A stretch of DNA of 16,967 nucleotides. It comes from DASUFH01 sp036274645 (GTDB taxonomy: Bacteria > Acidobacteriota > Terriglobia > 20CM-2-55-15). Shown here piece after piece: positions 1 to 6,883 of the stretch. The notes below the pieces were generated by a model that made no database searches, was not told the DNA's origin, and saw only the letters and a list, made by a program, of their open reading frames with translations. Position 1 is the stretch's first letter, and each line of letters opens with the position of its first letter. A program made the translations under genes and the position numbers. Location: assembly GCA_036274645.1 (NCBI GenBank), contig DASUFH010000039.1, positions 1 to 16,967 on the forward strand, in the 5' to 3' direction.

Positions 1-80
1 ATGCCACCAGGTACAAGCAGTTAATGGTGAACAGCCAACAGTTAATGAATAAGTGGGGGAGGGGGAGGAGGAGGAGGAAC
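1..80. repeat. Intergenic edge segment with short direct repeat and purine tract
   Basis: This is the downstream flank of the hybrid kinase gene. The 9-mer CAGTTAATG occurs twice, at 18-26 and 39-47, exactly 21 bp apart. Positions 55-79 are an uninterrupted purine run made of two GGGGGA units followed by GGA units, ending just before the kinase stop codon. On the transcribed (minus) side this is a pyrimidine tract. No hairpin followed by a U-run is visible, so I do not call a terminator. No gene is seen here; what follows lies outside the window. Confidence 0.4.
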
Positions 81-2453
81 CTACTTGACGGCCGGTTCTT
101 CGACCGGTCGCTCCTTCCGCGCTGCCTGTTGCGAGACGAACTCGACCACGGACGCCAGTACGGCTTCGGTTTCCTGGCCTTTCGCCATCACCCGTTCGAC
201 CTGCCCGTGGAGCCGCTTGCGATCATCGCCGGTCAATTCCTTCGCCGTGAGAACCACGATGGACACGTCGGCGGACAGCGGAAGTTTCCGCAGTTCCTCG
301 AGGAACCCGAACCCGTCCATTTCCGGCATCATCAGATCGAGAAGAATCACGCTCGGTGTCTTCAGCATCACCTTTTCCAATCCAACGAGACCGTTTTCGG
401 CCACGTCGACGGTCCAGTCGTGATTGCTGAGGACGATGGTCAACAGATTGCGAACGCCGGGGTCGTCATCGATCACGAGGATGCTGCGGTTGTCCGGACG
501 GCGGTACTTGCGGAGAACTCCCGTCAGGTGTTCGCTGTCGATGGGCTTGGTAAGAAACTCGTTCGCTCCGAGCGTGTAGCCCGAGTTGTTGGTTTCGGAG
601 AGCGTGAGGACCATCACCGGGATATCGCGCAGCAACGCGTCGCGTTTGAGCGCCGTGAGCACATTCCAGCCGTCCAGTTCCGGACGGGCGATGTCGAGAG
701 TGATCACATCGGGATGGCATTCGTGGGCCAGCCGTATCCCTTCCGGTCCGTTATCCGCCACGGTGACCGAGTATCCCATTCGCATGAGGAATGCCTTCGT
801 GGTCGCCTGAACGGCGCGATCGTCGTCGATGACCAGCACGTGTCCCAGCTTGCCGTTCGCGTGGCGTGACGCGGGTTTGCCGTTGCTCGCGGCGCCCGGT
901 TTGGGCGTCTGGGCCGGGAGCCGCAAACGAACCGGCATGCGGACCGAAAACGTCGTTCCTTTTCCAGGGTCGCTCTCCACAAAGATGGATCCGGATAACA
1001 TCTCGCAGAACTTCTTGGTGATGGCCAGTCCGAGCCCCGTTCCTCCGTATTTGCGCGTGGTGGAGGAGTCGGCCTGGGTGAAGGCTTCGAATACCTTGCT
1101 GATCTGGTCCGGTGTCATGCCGATCCCCGTGTCTTTCACGCGGAATTCGATCATGTCCCCGGAAGGACCCGAGGCTTTCTTGACGGACAGTTCGATGTTT
1201 CCAGCTCTGGTGAACTTGGAGGCGTTGCTGAGCAGGTTGAAGAGAATCTGCCGGACGCGTGTGACGTCGGAACTCATCGAACCGACATCGTCGGCGATCT
1301 GGAGGACCAGGCGATTGGCGTTCTTCGAGGCCAGAGGCAGGCTCACTTCGAGCACGTCGCCGGCCATGGCCTGGACGTCGAACTCCTCGATGTGCAGCTC
1401 GATCTTGCCGGCTTCGATCTTCGACAGGTCGAGAATGTCGTTGATCAATTCCAGCAGTTGTTTGCCCGCCGTTCGGATCTTCTTGAGGTCCGGAATGAAC
1501 TGGTTCAACTCCTGGTCCTCGGCTTCGTCGATGAGCATTTCGCTGTAGCCGATCACGGCGTTCATCGGGGTGCGCAATTCGTGGCTCATGTTCGCCAGAA
1601 ACTGGCTTTTGGCGCGATTGGCGGACTCCGCCTCTTCGCTCAGCAGCTCCAGATCGTGCTGGCGTTTGCTGATTTCCGACTGCGCGCTGCGCAGGCTTCC
1701 GCTCATGCGGTTGAAGGCTGCCGCGAGATCCCCGATCTCGTCTCCGCCGATGACGGGGATTTCATGGTCGAGATTGCCCGCGGCGATGGCGTCGGCTCCG
1801 ACCTTGAGGATCCGGAATCCCTGCTGAAACCGGCGCGAAACAACCACGGCGATGACCAGGGCCAGAGCGCCGCTGATCAGGAAAACCAGGATGATCACCT
1901 GGTTGATCAGCGTCGTGACGTCGTAGTAACGCTGGGTGATGGAGTCCTTGCGGTCTTTCTGGGCGCTGTCGAGGCGGGGAAGAATTCCATCAAGGATGTT
2001 GGCGGCGAGTTCGTTTGCGCCGACCAGTTCCATGATGGCCGCCTCGTGATTGCTTCCGTTGCTCCGATAGAATCGCTGCCAGGACGCGCTCAGCAACTGC
2101 GCCGTTTTTTCCAGTTCGTCAATGGTCGCGACATCTTCCCGATCGGCGTCCTTTGCCAGTTTTCGGACGTCATCTGCGATGGAATCGAGCTGTGCGCCGA
2201 ATTCCGCCAGTTCGTCTTCTCTAGGAGGGGCCAGTTCGCCGGGATCGAACTGGCTCATGAGCGTGACCTGAGCCTGGCGGGCCGCGGTCTTCTCCTTGAT
2301 GGATCCGATCAGATTCTGCTGATACATGGACCGTTCAAGATCCCGTGTCACATTGCTCCGCTTACTGTTGGTCCAGAGGTGGATCAACAGGTTCGCGCTG
2401 AGCAGAGCGAGAATGGCCAGGTAGGAGAACGAGAGTTGGCGCCGAATGGTCAT
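81..2453 (-). CDS. Membrane hybrid histidine kinase with two receiver domains
   Basis: This is a 790-residue sensor kinase expected to autophosphorylate on histidine and pass phosphate to its own or other receivers. TM1 is about residues 8-27 and TM2 about 186-206; between them lies a mostly helical extracytoplasmic sensor of unknown ligand. A HAMP domain (about 207-260) leads into HisKA, with H291 in SHELRTP. The ATPase domain has the N-box (RQILFNLLSNASKF, 401-414), G1 DTGIGM (441-446) and G2 GGTGLGL (470-476). Receiver 1 (about 537-650) has D587 and the TKP lysine K636. Receiver 2 (about 656-775) has D706, but its lysine lies in AKGQ rather than the usual KP. It is the last gene of the regulatory block, 44 bp after the GGDEF gene. 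The ATG start gives a well-placed N-terminal membrane anchor; the ribosome site is weak. The signal and target are not known. Confidence 0.93.
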   Translation of the reverse strand: MTIRRQLSFSYLAILALLSANLLIHLWTNSKRSNVTRDLERSMYQQNLIGSIKEKTAARQAQVTLMSQFDPGELAPPREDELAEFGAQLDSIADDVRKLAKDADREDVATIDELEKTAQLLSASWQRFYRSNGSNHEAAIMELVGANELAANILDGILPRLDSAQKDRKDSITQRYYDVTTLINQVIILVFLISGALALVIAVVVSRRFQQGFRILKVGADAIAAGNLDHEIPVIGGDEIGDLAAAFNRMSGSLRSAQSEISKRQHDLELLSEEAESANRAKSQFLANMSHELRTPMNAVIGYSEMLIDEAEDQELNQFIPDLKKIRTAGKQLLELINDILDLSKIEAGKIELHIEEFDVQAMAGDVLEVSLPLASKNANRLVLQIADDVGSMSSDVTRVRQILFNLLSNASKFTRAGNIELSVKKASGPSGDMIEFRVKDTGIGMTPDQISKVFEAFTQADSSTTRKYGGTGLGLAITKKFCEMLSGSIFVESDPGKGTTFSVRMPVRLRLPAQTPKPGAASNGKPASRHANGKLGHVLVIDDDRAVQATTKAFLMRMGYSVTVADNGPEGIRLAHECHPDVITLDIARPELDGWNVLTALKRDALLRDIPVMVLTLSETNNSGYTLGANEFLTKPIDSEHLTGVLRKYRRPDNRSILVIDDDPGVRNLLTIVLSNHDWTVDVAENGLVGLEKVMLKTPSVILLDLMMPEMDGFGFLEELRKLPLSADVSIVVLTAKELTGDDRKRLHGQVERVMAKGQETEAVLASVVEFVSQQAARKERPVEEPAVK

Positions 2454-2497
2454 GGTGGAGATTCCGCTGTGTCAGGGCAAGTGTGAGTGAGCGTCCT

Positions 2498-3934
2498 TCA
2501 TGACGCCGGATTCGGAACCTCCAGTTCCGTCTCGGCCGTCTGTCGTTGCTTTTGTTCCTGTTTTTGGAGATACATCTCGGCGTCGGCCCGTTTGAGCACA
2601 TCCGCGATGTTGTCGCCCGGTTGCCACCGGGCAATCCCGACCGCGGCCCCGATCCGCGCCGATATGGCGCCCGTTCCGGTGTCGATGATGAACGGTTCGT
2701 GGAAGCAGGCCGCAATCCGGTCGGCGTCGGCATGGGCGCCTCCGAAATGACTGGAGACGATGCCCACGAATTCATCGCCTCCCCAGCGTCCCACGAGATC
2801 CGTCGCCCGAAACGCCAGCCGCAGGCGATGACTGACCTGTTTGAGCAGGCTGTCGCCCGCCTGATGGCCGTAGGTGTCGTTGATTTCCTTGAATCCGTTC
2901 AGGTCAATGTAAAACACGCTGAAGGGCGTGGCTTCCTTCATCCGGTTGTCGATGTGCGTGTCCACGGAGCGGCGGTTCGCCAGGCCCGTCAGCACATCCT
3001 GGGAAGCCTGGAGCGCCAGTTTTTCGCGCGCGCTCTCCAGCAGGATCAGCGTTTGCTGGAGTTCTTCGGTCTGCCGGAGATCGCGATCGCGAAGGCGTTT
3101 CTTTTCGAGGCTGGCCCCGATGCGCGCCTGCAGCAGGACGCGATTGAACGGCTTGGGCAGGTAGTCCTCCGCGCCCATCTCGATGCAGCGGACGACGCCG
3201 CTCAGGTCATCGAGGGCGGAAATCATGATGACCGGGATATCGCGTAACCGCGGGTCCTGCTTCATGCGGGCGAGTGTCTGGAAGCCATCGAGTTCCGGCA
3301 TCAGGATGTCCAGCAGCACGAGATCGCACGACTGCGACTGGAGAAGGTTGAGGACTTCCAGTCCGTTCGCCGCTTCCATGGGTTCGTGTCCGTCGGACAG
3401 GAGTCGCCGGAACAGGATCTCGCGGTTGCTCTTGTCGTCGTCGGCGATGACGATCCGTCCTCTCGCGCGATCGGCTGTCTCGTCCGGCTCTCCTGCTTCG
3501 GAGGCGCCGGGTTCCGGCTTGGAGGCTGTCGTGGGCGTCGCCGTTTCTGGCGGGTCCGTCGAGAATTTCATCAGGTTCCGGAGCGCATCGGCGATCACAT
3601 CCACCTCTTCGAGCGTCTGTTCATGGCCCGTGACGATCCGGTTCCGCAGCGCTTCCGCCTGTCCCAGAAATTCCGCCGCCCGGTCGCGAAGCGACGACAT
3701 CAGCCCGGTCATGTCCAGTTCACTGAGGTCGCCCTGCCGGTCTCCCAGCGCTTCCTGAATGCGCTCGAGCAACTCGTTGCCGCCGTCACGGATCCGTTCA
3801 AGCGCCGGCACGTACGACTGCAGGTTCCGCTCGTTCGCTTCCTCGATCAGCAGTTCCGAGAAGCCCAGGATGTGGTTGACGGGCGTTCGTAGTTCATGGC
3901 GCAGATGCGCAATGCTTCCGGCCGGAGCGCTCAT
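2498..3934 (-). CDS. HisKA (no ATPase)-REC-GGDEF diguanylate cyclase
   Basis: This is a 478-residue cytoplasmic protein predicted to make cyclic di-GMP from two GTP. Residues 8-62 look like a HisKA/DHp domain with H13 in RHELRTP, yet no ATPase N, G1 or G2 boxes follow. A low-complexity linker (about 125-157) leads to a receiver with D165/D166, phosphoacceptor D209 and the KP lysine K261. A helical linker (about 276-312) leads to the cyclase, with IDLNGFKEIND (343-353) and an intact GGDEF at 385-389. The product-inhibition I-site RxxD (R376-D379) sits exactly five residues before GGDEF. Its start overlaps the stop of the upstream receiver gene by 4 bp (ATGA), which implies translational coupling. 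Family knowledge predicts phosphorylation of D209 turns the cyclase on. That a partner kinase phosphorylates H13 is inference. Confidence 0.92.
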   Translation of the reverse strand: MSAPAGSIAHLRHELRTPVNHILGFSELLIEEANERNLQSYVPALERIRDGGNELLERIQEALGDRQGDLSELDMTGLMSSLRDRAAEFLGQAEALRNRIVTGHEQTLEEVDVIADALRNLMKFSTDPPETATPTTASKPEPGASEAGEPDETADRARGRIVIADDDKSNREILFRRLLSDGHEPMEAANGLEVLNLLQSQSCDLVLLDILMPELDGFQTLARMKQDPRLRDIPVIMISALDDLSGVVRCIEMGAEDYLPKPFNRVLLQARIGASLEKKRLRDRDLRQTEELQQTLILLESAREKLALQASQDVLTGLANRRSVDTHIDNRMKEATPFSVFYIDLNGFKEINDTYGHQAGDSLLKQVSHRLRLAFRATDLVGRWGGDEFVGIVSSHFGGAHADADRIAACFHEPFIIDTGTGAISARIGAAVGIARWQPGDNIADVLKRADAEMYLQKQEQKQRQTAETELEVPNPAS

Positions 3935-4305
3935 GCGATTCCTTTTCCCCCAAGCAGCTTGTTGATCTTGTGGAGCAGGCGGGTCAGGTCGATCGGTTTG
4001 GTGTCGTAGTCGTCGCAGCCCGCGTTCATCGCCTTGTCGCGATCGCCCGCCATGGCATGGGCTGTCAGCGCAATGACCGGAATGGTTCGCGTGCTTTCAT
4101 CCGCCTTCAACTGACGTGTGGCGTCCCATCCGTCGAGGACAGGCAGGCTCATGTCCATCAGGATGAGGTCCGGCGTGGCGGCCCTTGCCAGCTGGACCCC
4201 CTGCGCGCCATCCACCGCGATCACGACGTCGAATCCGCGCCGGCTCAGCCGCCGCGACAGCATGTCGCGATTCATTTCGTTGTCTTCAACCACCAGAACC
4301 TTCAT
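3931..4305 (-). CDS. Single-domain response regulator (CheY/DivK-like)
   Basis: This is a 124-residue stand-alone receiver with no output domain. The acidic pocket is E7/D8, the phosphoacceptor is D51 in LILMDMSLP, the switch threonine is T81, and the conserved lysine is K103 in TKP, so all catalytic positions are present. It resembles the receivers that follow hybrid kinases and act as phosphate shuttles. The gene overlaps the downstream GGDEF gene by ATGA and is separated from the sigma-54 activator by 96 bp containing a palindromic element. The Shine-Dalgarno match is poor: AGGA lies about 11 nt from the ATG. A role as shuttle between the kinase and the GGDEF protein is plausible; a direct role on the flagellar switch, as for CheY, is an alternative. 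Confidence 0.92.
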   Translation of the reverse strand: MKVLVVEDNEMNRDMLSRRLSRRGFDVVIAVDGAQGVQLARAATPDLILMDMSLPVLDGWDATRQLKADESTRTIPVIALTAHAMAGDRDKAMNAGCDDYDTKPIDLTRLLHKINKLLGGKGIA

Positions 4306-4401
4306 GCAATAACCAATCCTCAGGTGCCCCCCATTACTCCCGGTACCCTCATGAGAAACGTACCAAGGGGACAGAAGATCAGCGCCAAAAATCGCATGAC
4401 T
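4306..4401. repeat. Imperfect palindromic (REP-like) intergenic element
   Basis: This gap lies between the sigma-54 activator and the receiver gene. It contains GGTAC (4342-4346) and its complement GTACC (4360-4364) flanking a perfect 8 bp palindrome CTCATGAG (4348-4355). Farther out, a C-run at 4327-4332 faces a G-run at 4367-4370. The 9-mer GGGGACAGA at 4367-4375 recurs, on the opposite strand, in the palindromic element between motB and fliA. No gene fits here. I read it as a small mobile-type palindrome or RNA hairpin in a transcribed gap; there is no U-run to support a terminator. Confidence 0.4.
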
Positions 4402-5808
4402 TCAGGCGCTGGCAGCCTCCAATTCCGCCGGTATGGAGAAGCGGCGCAGCTTCTCGATCAGCGTCGTGCGTTTCAACTGGAGGAGTTCCGCCGCCTCCCG
4501 CCGGTTGCCGTTTGTCTTGCGCAGGGACTCGATGATCAGCCTTCGCTCGAGTTCCGAGACCTGGGTATTGAAATCGATGCCTTCGTCCGGGATATAGATC
4601 TCGGAAACAAAAAGGTTTCCGCCCGTCTGCCGGATTTCTTCCGGGAGGTCGGCCGTGACGATATCGCGACGCGTTCCGGTCATGGCGACCATCCGTTCAA
4701 TGGCGTTTTCAAGCTCGCGCACGTTGCCCGGCCAGTTGTAGTTCATGAGCATCTTCATCGCTTCCTGGGAAATGGACTTCGGCGCCGCATCCCATTCCGT
4801 CGCGAATTTGTCGATGAACCGCGCGGCAAGCAGGGGAATATCGCCGCGGCGTTCGCGTAGCGCGGGCATCTGTACGGGAATGACGTTCAGCCGGTAGTAG
4901 AGATCGCTGCGGAATTCGTTGCGTGCGATCAGTTCCTTCAGGTTTGCGCTGGTCGCGGCAATGATGCGGACGTCCACCTTGATCTTTTCGAGCCCGCCGA
5001 CGCGTTCAAATTCCCGCTCCTGCAGAACCCGGAGCAGCTTGACCTGGAGGTTGACGCTCATGTTGCCGATTTCGTCCAGGAAGATGGTTCCGCCATTGGC
5101 CTGTTCGAAACGTCCGATCCGCGTCTGGTGCGCGCCGGTGAAGGCGCCTTTGACGTGTCCGAAGAGTTCACTTTCCAGAAGGTTTTCCGGAATGGCCCCG
5201 CAGTTGATGCCGACCAGCTTCTGCGAACGGCGGGAACTGAGCGCGTGAATGGCCTGGGCCACGAGTTCCTTGCCCGTGCCCGTTTCCCCGGTGATCAGCA
5301 CCGTGCTCGAACCTGCGGCCACAGCCTCGATCACGTCGAATACCCGCCGCATCGCGGCGCTTTCCCCCACGATCCCGGCGGTCCGGCGTTGGGCAGGGGG
5401 CGCGGCTCGAAGCGTTTCCGGACGGGCTCTGTCCGCGGCCGCGAGCGCGTCTCGCACCGCCTGAAGCAGACGTGTTTCCTCGGGCGGCTGGGAAATGTAG
5501 TCCTGCGCGCCGGCCCGGATCGCGCGGACCGCTTTATGCGCCGATTCGGGCCCCAGCGCGAACGCCGCAATCTGGGGATAAAGCGAGGCGGCGTTCCGGA
5601 TCAGCCCGCCGCCATCGACAGTTCCGTCCAGATCCACATCGACAAGCAACGCGTCGAAGGCTGTTTCTGTAAGCAGGGCCCATGCCTCGTCGGCGCGTTC
5701 GGCCGTGGTCACGGCGCAGCCTTCCCGTTCGAGCCATCCGGCGATCCGGATCCGCGATGAGATGTCGTCTTCAACAAGCAGTATGTGCGCGTTCGTCAGG
5801 TCAGTCAT
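4402..5808 (-). CDS. Sigma-54-dependent activator, FleQ/NtrC-like
   Basis: This is a 468-residue enhancer-binding protein that should open sigma-54 promoters by ATP hydrolysis. The receiver (8-120) retains acidic E13/D14 and D57, but the conserved lysine is replaced by Q107 (ISQPP) and the switch Thr/Ser position reads ALG. The AAA+ domain has Walker A GETGTGKE (174-181), the sigma-54-contacting loop GAFTGA (221-226), Walker B TIFLDE (241-246) and an arginine region near 298-306. A Fis-type helix-turn-helix lies at about 420-458, ending KRTTLIEKLRRF. It starts 5 bp after the fliA stop, so the two are very probably cotranscribed. The damaged receiver plus the flagellar setting favour a FleQ/FlrA-like flagellar regulator that may not be phosphorylated. 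A generic NtrC-family role remains possible, so no symbol is given. Confidence 0.93.
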   Translation of the reverse strand: MTDLTNAHILLVEDDISSRIRIAGWLEREGCAVTTAERADEAWALLTETAFDALLVDVDLDGTVDGGGLIRNAASLYPQIAAFALGPESAHKAVRAIRAGAQDYISQPPEETRLLQAVRDALAAADRARPETLRAAPPAQRRTAGIVGESAAMRRVFDVIEAVAAGSSTVLITGETGTGKELVAQAIHALSSRRSQKLVGINCGAIPENLLESELFGHVKGAFTGAHQTRIGRFEQANGGTIFLDEIGNMSVNLQVKLLRVLQEREFERVGGLEKIKVDVRIIAATSANLKELIARNEFRSDLYYRLNVIPVQMPALRERRGDIPLLAARFIDKFATEWDAAPKSISQEAMKMLMNYNWPGNVRELENAIERMVAMTGTRRDIVTADLPEEIRQTGGNLFVSEIYIPDEGIDFNTQVSELERRLIIESLRKTNGNRREAAELLQLKRTTLIEKLRRFSIPAELEAASA

Positions 5809-5813
5809 TTCCG

Positions 5814-6596
5814 TTACTTGTCCTTATTCAGTGCCCGATCTCCGTTTCGGACCGGTTCGTACCCGGAGTTTTTCAGCTTTCGCTGAAGCTGCGCCATCGC
5901 CTTGGAGTGAATCTGGGAAACCCGCGATTCATTGACCTCCAGGACGGCGGCGATCTCTTTCATCGTCAATTCTTCAAAGTAATACAGGGAGACGACCAGG
6001 CGCTCGCGCGGCCCGAGGTGGTCGATCGCCTGCGTCAATGTGTTCTTCAGTTCCTGCCTGAGAAGCTGGTGGTGCGGGCCGTCGCTCGAATCGCCGGTTT
6101 GCGCGCCCATCGGCCGCTCCTCTTCGAGACCCAGTTCGCCGAGGCTGGTGACGTTGAGATTGTTGAGATGGTTTGTGAGTTCGTGCAGCTCTTCCAGGCC
6201 GATGGCCATCTCCTCGCAGATTTCCTGTTCGCCCACTTCCCGTCCGAGTTCGCGCTCGAGTCTTTCGGCCGTGGCCCGGAGCTTCTTGCCCTGGCGCCGC
6301 AGCGCCTGCGGCGCCCAATCCAGTTCCCGCAGACTGTCAATCATCGCGCCGCGGATACGCATATCGGCGTAGGTCTTGAATTGAACGCCCCGCGTGCGGT
6401 CGAATTTGCCCGCCGCGTCGATCAGACCGAGTACGCCGGCATTGATCAGATCGTAGACTTCGACATTGGGTGGAAGCTGAGACGCCAGGCGGTAAGCGTG
6501 ATACTTCACCAGTGGAAGGTGGGCCATGATCAGGTCGTCGCGGCTTTCAACCGGCGAGGCGTACCGTCCACTTCTGTTTACTTCAGCTACGTACAC
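5814..6596 (-). CDS. fliA: Flagellar sigma-28 factor (FliA/WhiG family)
   Basis: This is a 260-residue sigma factor that directs RNA polymerase to late flagellar, motility and chemotaxis promoters. Region 2 is seen as DLINAGVLGLIDAAGKFD (49-66) and TYADMRIRGAMIDSLREL (75-92); the DWAPQALRR segment (93-101) is typical of this family. Region 3 spans about 105-150, and region 4 carries the helix-turn-helix LTMKEIAAVLEVNESRVSQI (210-229). Length is close to family norm. The start is GTG at 6594-6596, supported by GAGGAAA at 6599-6605; family N-termini begin near here. It heads the regulatory block and is followed after 5 bp by the sigma-54 activator. No anti-sigma gene flgM is visible. A candidate sigma-54 promoter and palindromes lie upstream. 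Confidence 0.95.
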   Translation of the reverse strand: MYVAEVNRSGRYASPVESRDDLIMAHLPLVKYHAYRLASQLPPNVEVYDLINAGVLGLIDAAGKFDRTRGVQFKTYADMRIRGAMIDSLRELDWAPQALRRQGKKLRATAERLERELGREVGEQEICEEMAIGLEELHELTNHLNNLNVTSLGELGLEEERPMGAQTGDSSDGPHHQLLRQELKNTLTQAIDHLGPRERLVVSLYYFEELTMKEIAAVLEVNESRVSQIHSKAMAQLQRKLKNSGYEPVRNGDRALNKDK

Positions 6597-6598
6597 TC

Positions 6599-6605
6599 TT
6601 TCCTC
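6599..6605 (-). promoter_or_regulatory. Ribosome binding site setting the GTG start of fliA
   Basis: On the minus strand GAGGAAA precedes the GTG codon at 6594-6596 with a 2-5 nt spacer depending on alignment. It is the best Shine-Dalgarno match in the region and decides the non-ATG start. Confidence 0.6.
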
Positions 6606-6617
6606 AATCGTGCGGGT

Positions 6618-6630
6618 TCATCTGCGATGA
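6618..6630. promoter_or_regulatory. Short inverted repeat in the fliA leader
   Basis: TCATC-TGC-GATGA forms 5 bp arms around a 3 bp centre, 22 bp before the fliA start codon. It could be a small operator or a leader hairpin that affects translation. Five-base arms are short, so chance is not excluded. Confidence 0.2.
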
Positions 6631-6650
6631 CAGTGAGCCCGGCGCAGATT

Positions 6651-6667
6651 ACGCACGTGGGGCGCCA
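6651..6667 (-). promoter_or_regulatory. Candidate sigma-54 (-24/-12) promoter for fliA
   Basis: On the minus strand the segment reads TGGCGCCCCACGTGCGT. GG at 6666-6665 and GC at 6654-6653 are separated by exactly 10 nt, as sigma-54 requires, with TGGC at -24 and TGC at -12. The rest matches the usual TGGCACG-N4-TTGC poorly. A start about 11 nt downstream would give a leader of roughly 45 nt before the GTG. A sigma-54 activator is encoded in the same block, which makes the site sensible. It was found by eye, so confidence is low. Confidence 0.28.
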
Positions 6668-6706
6668 TGCGGCGGCAGGGTGGACTGCAGGGTGGGAAAT
6701 GGCGTG

Positions 6707-6718
6707 TTAAACGTTTAA
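6707..6718. promoter_or_regulatory. Perfect 12 bp palindrome TTAAACGTTTAA
   Basis: This perfect, AT-rich palindrome sits about 45 bp upstream of the candidate sigma-54 promoter of fliA, within an AT-rich patch (6706-6733) that stands out from the GC-rich surroundings. The position suits an activator or repressor operator, or an enhancer site for the FleQ-like protein. No second copy is seen in the gap. Confidence 0.3.
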
Positions 6719-6770
6719 AAACAATCTAAAAGGCGACATGGCGGTTCGGTTCCCATGGCGCGGGGCAGTG

Positions 6771-6883
6771 GGCAAATTTTGCCAGACCTGACGGAATCTT
6801 CCGACAATACTGACTTCACGGGGAAATTCCTCTCTGTCCCCAATTTCCCAATTCAATTGAGGTCTGGCCCCGAATTTCCGGGG
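6771..6883. repeat. Compound palindromic REP-like element, motB-fliA junction
   Basis: Nested inverted repeats fill this segment: GGCAAA-T-TTTGCC (6771-6783); GCCAGACCT (6781-6789) facing AGGTCTGGC (6860-6868); CGGAA-TC-TTCCG (6792-6803); GGGAAATT (6821-6828) facing AATTTCCC (6842-6849); and CCCCG (6868-6872) facing CGGGG (6879-6883). The last hairpin and part of the outer repeat lie inside the 3' end of motB and encode its last ten or so residues. No U-run follows any stem, so this is not a classic terminator. The structure resembles REP/BIME sequences spread by REP-associated tyrosine transposases; no transposase gene is present in the window. Confidence 0.5.

Noticed and set aside
24..869. 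Plus-strand open frame of 281 codons opposite the kinase receivers
   Set aside because: It mirrors a strongly recognised kinase on the other strand; its product is rich in His, Arg and Gly with no known motif, as expected of an antisense shadow in GC-rich DNA.
4345..4365. Sigma-54 promoter before the single-domain receiver gene (TTGGTACG on the minus strand)
   Set aside because: The -24 half looks fair, but ten bases after GG the sequence reads AT, not GC, so the -12 element is missing.
3970..4860. Plus-strand open frame of 296 codons crossing the receiver/activator gap
   Set aside because: It spans two well-supported minus-strand genes and the palindromic gap, and shows no protein family features.
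6790..6850. Rho-independent terminator after motB
   Set aside because: Stable stems are present, but none is followed by a T-run on the transcribed side; a REP-like element explains the symmetry better.
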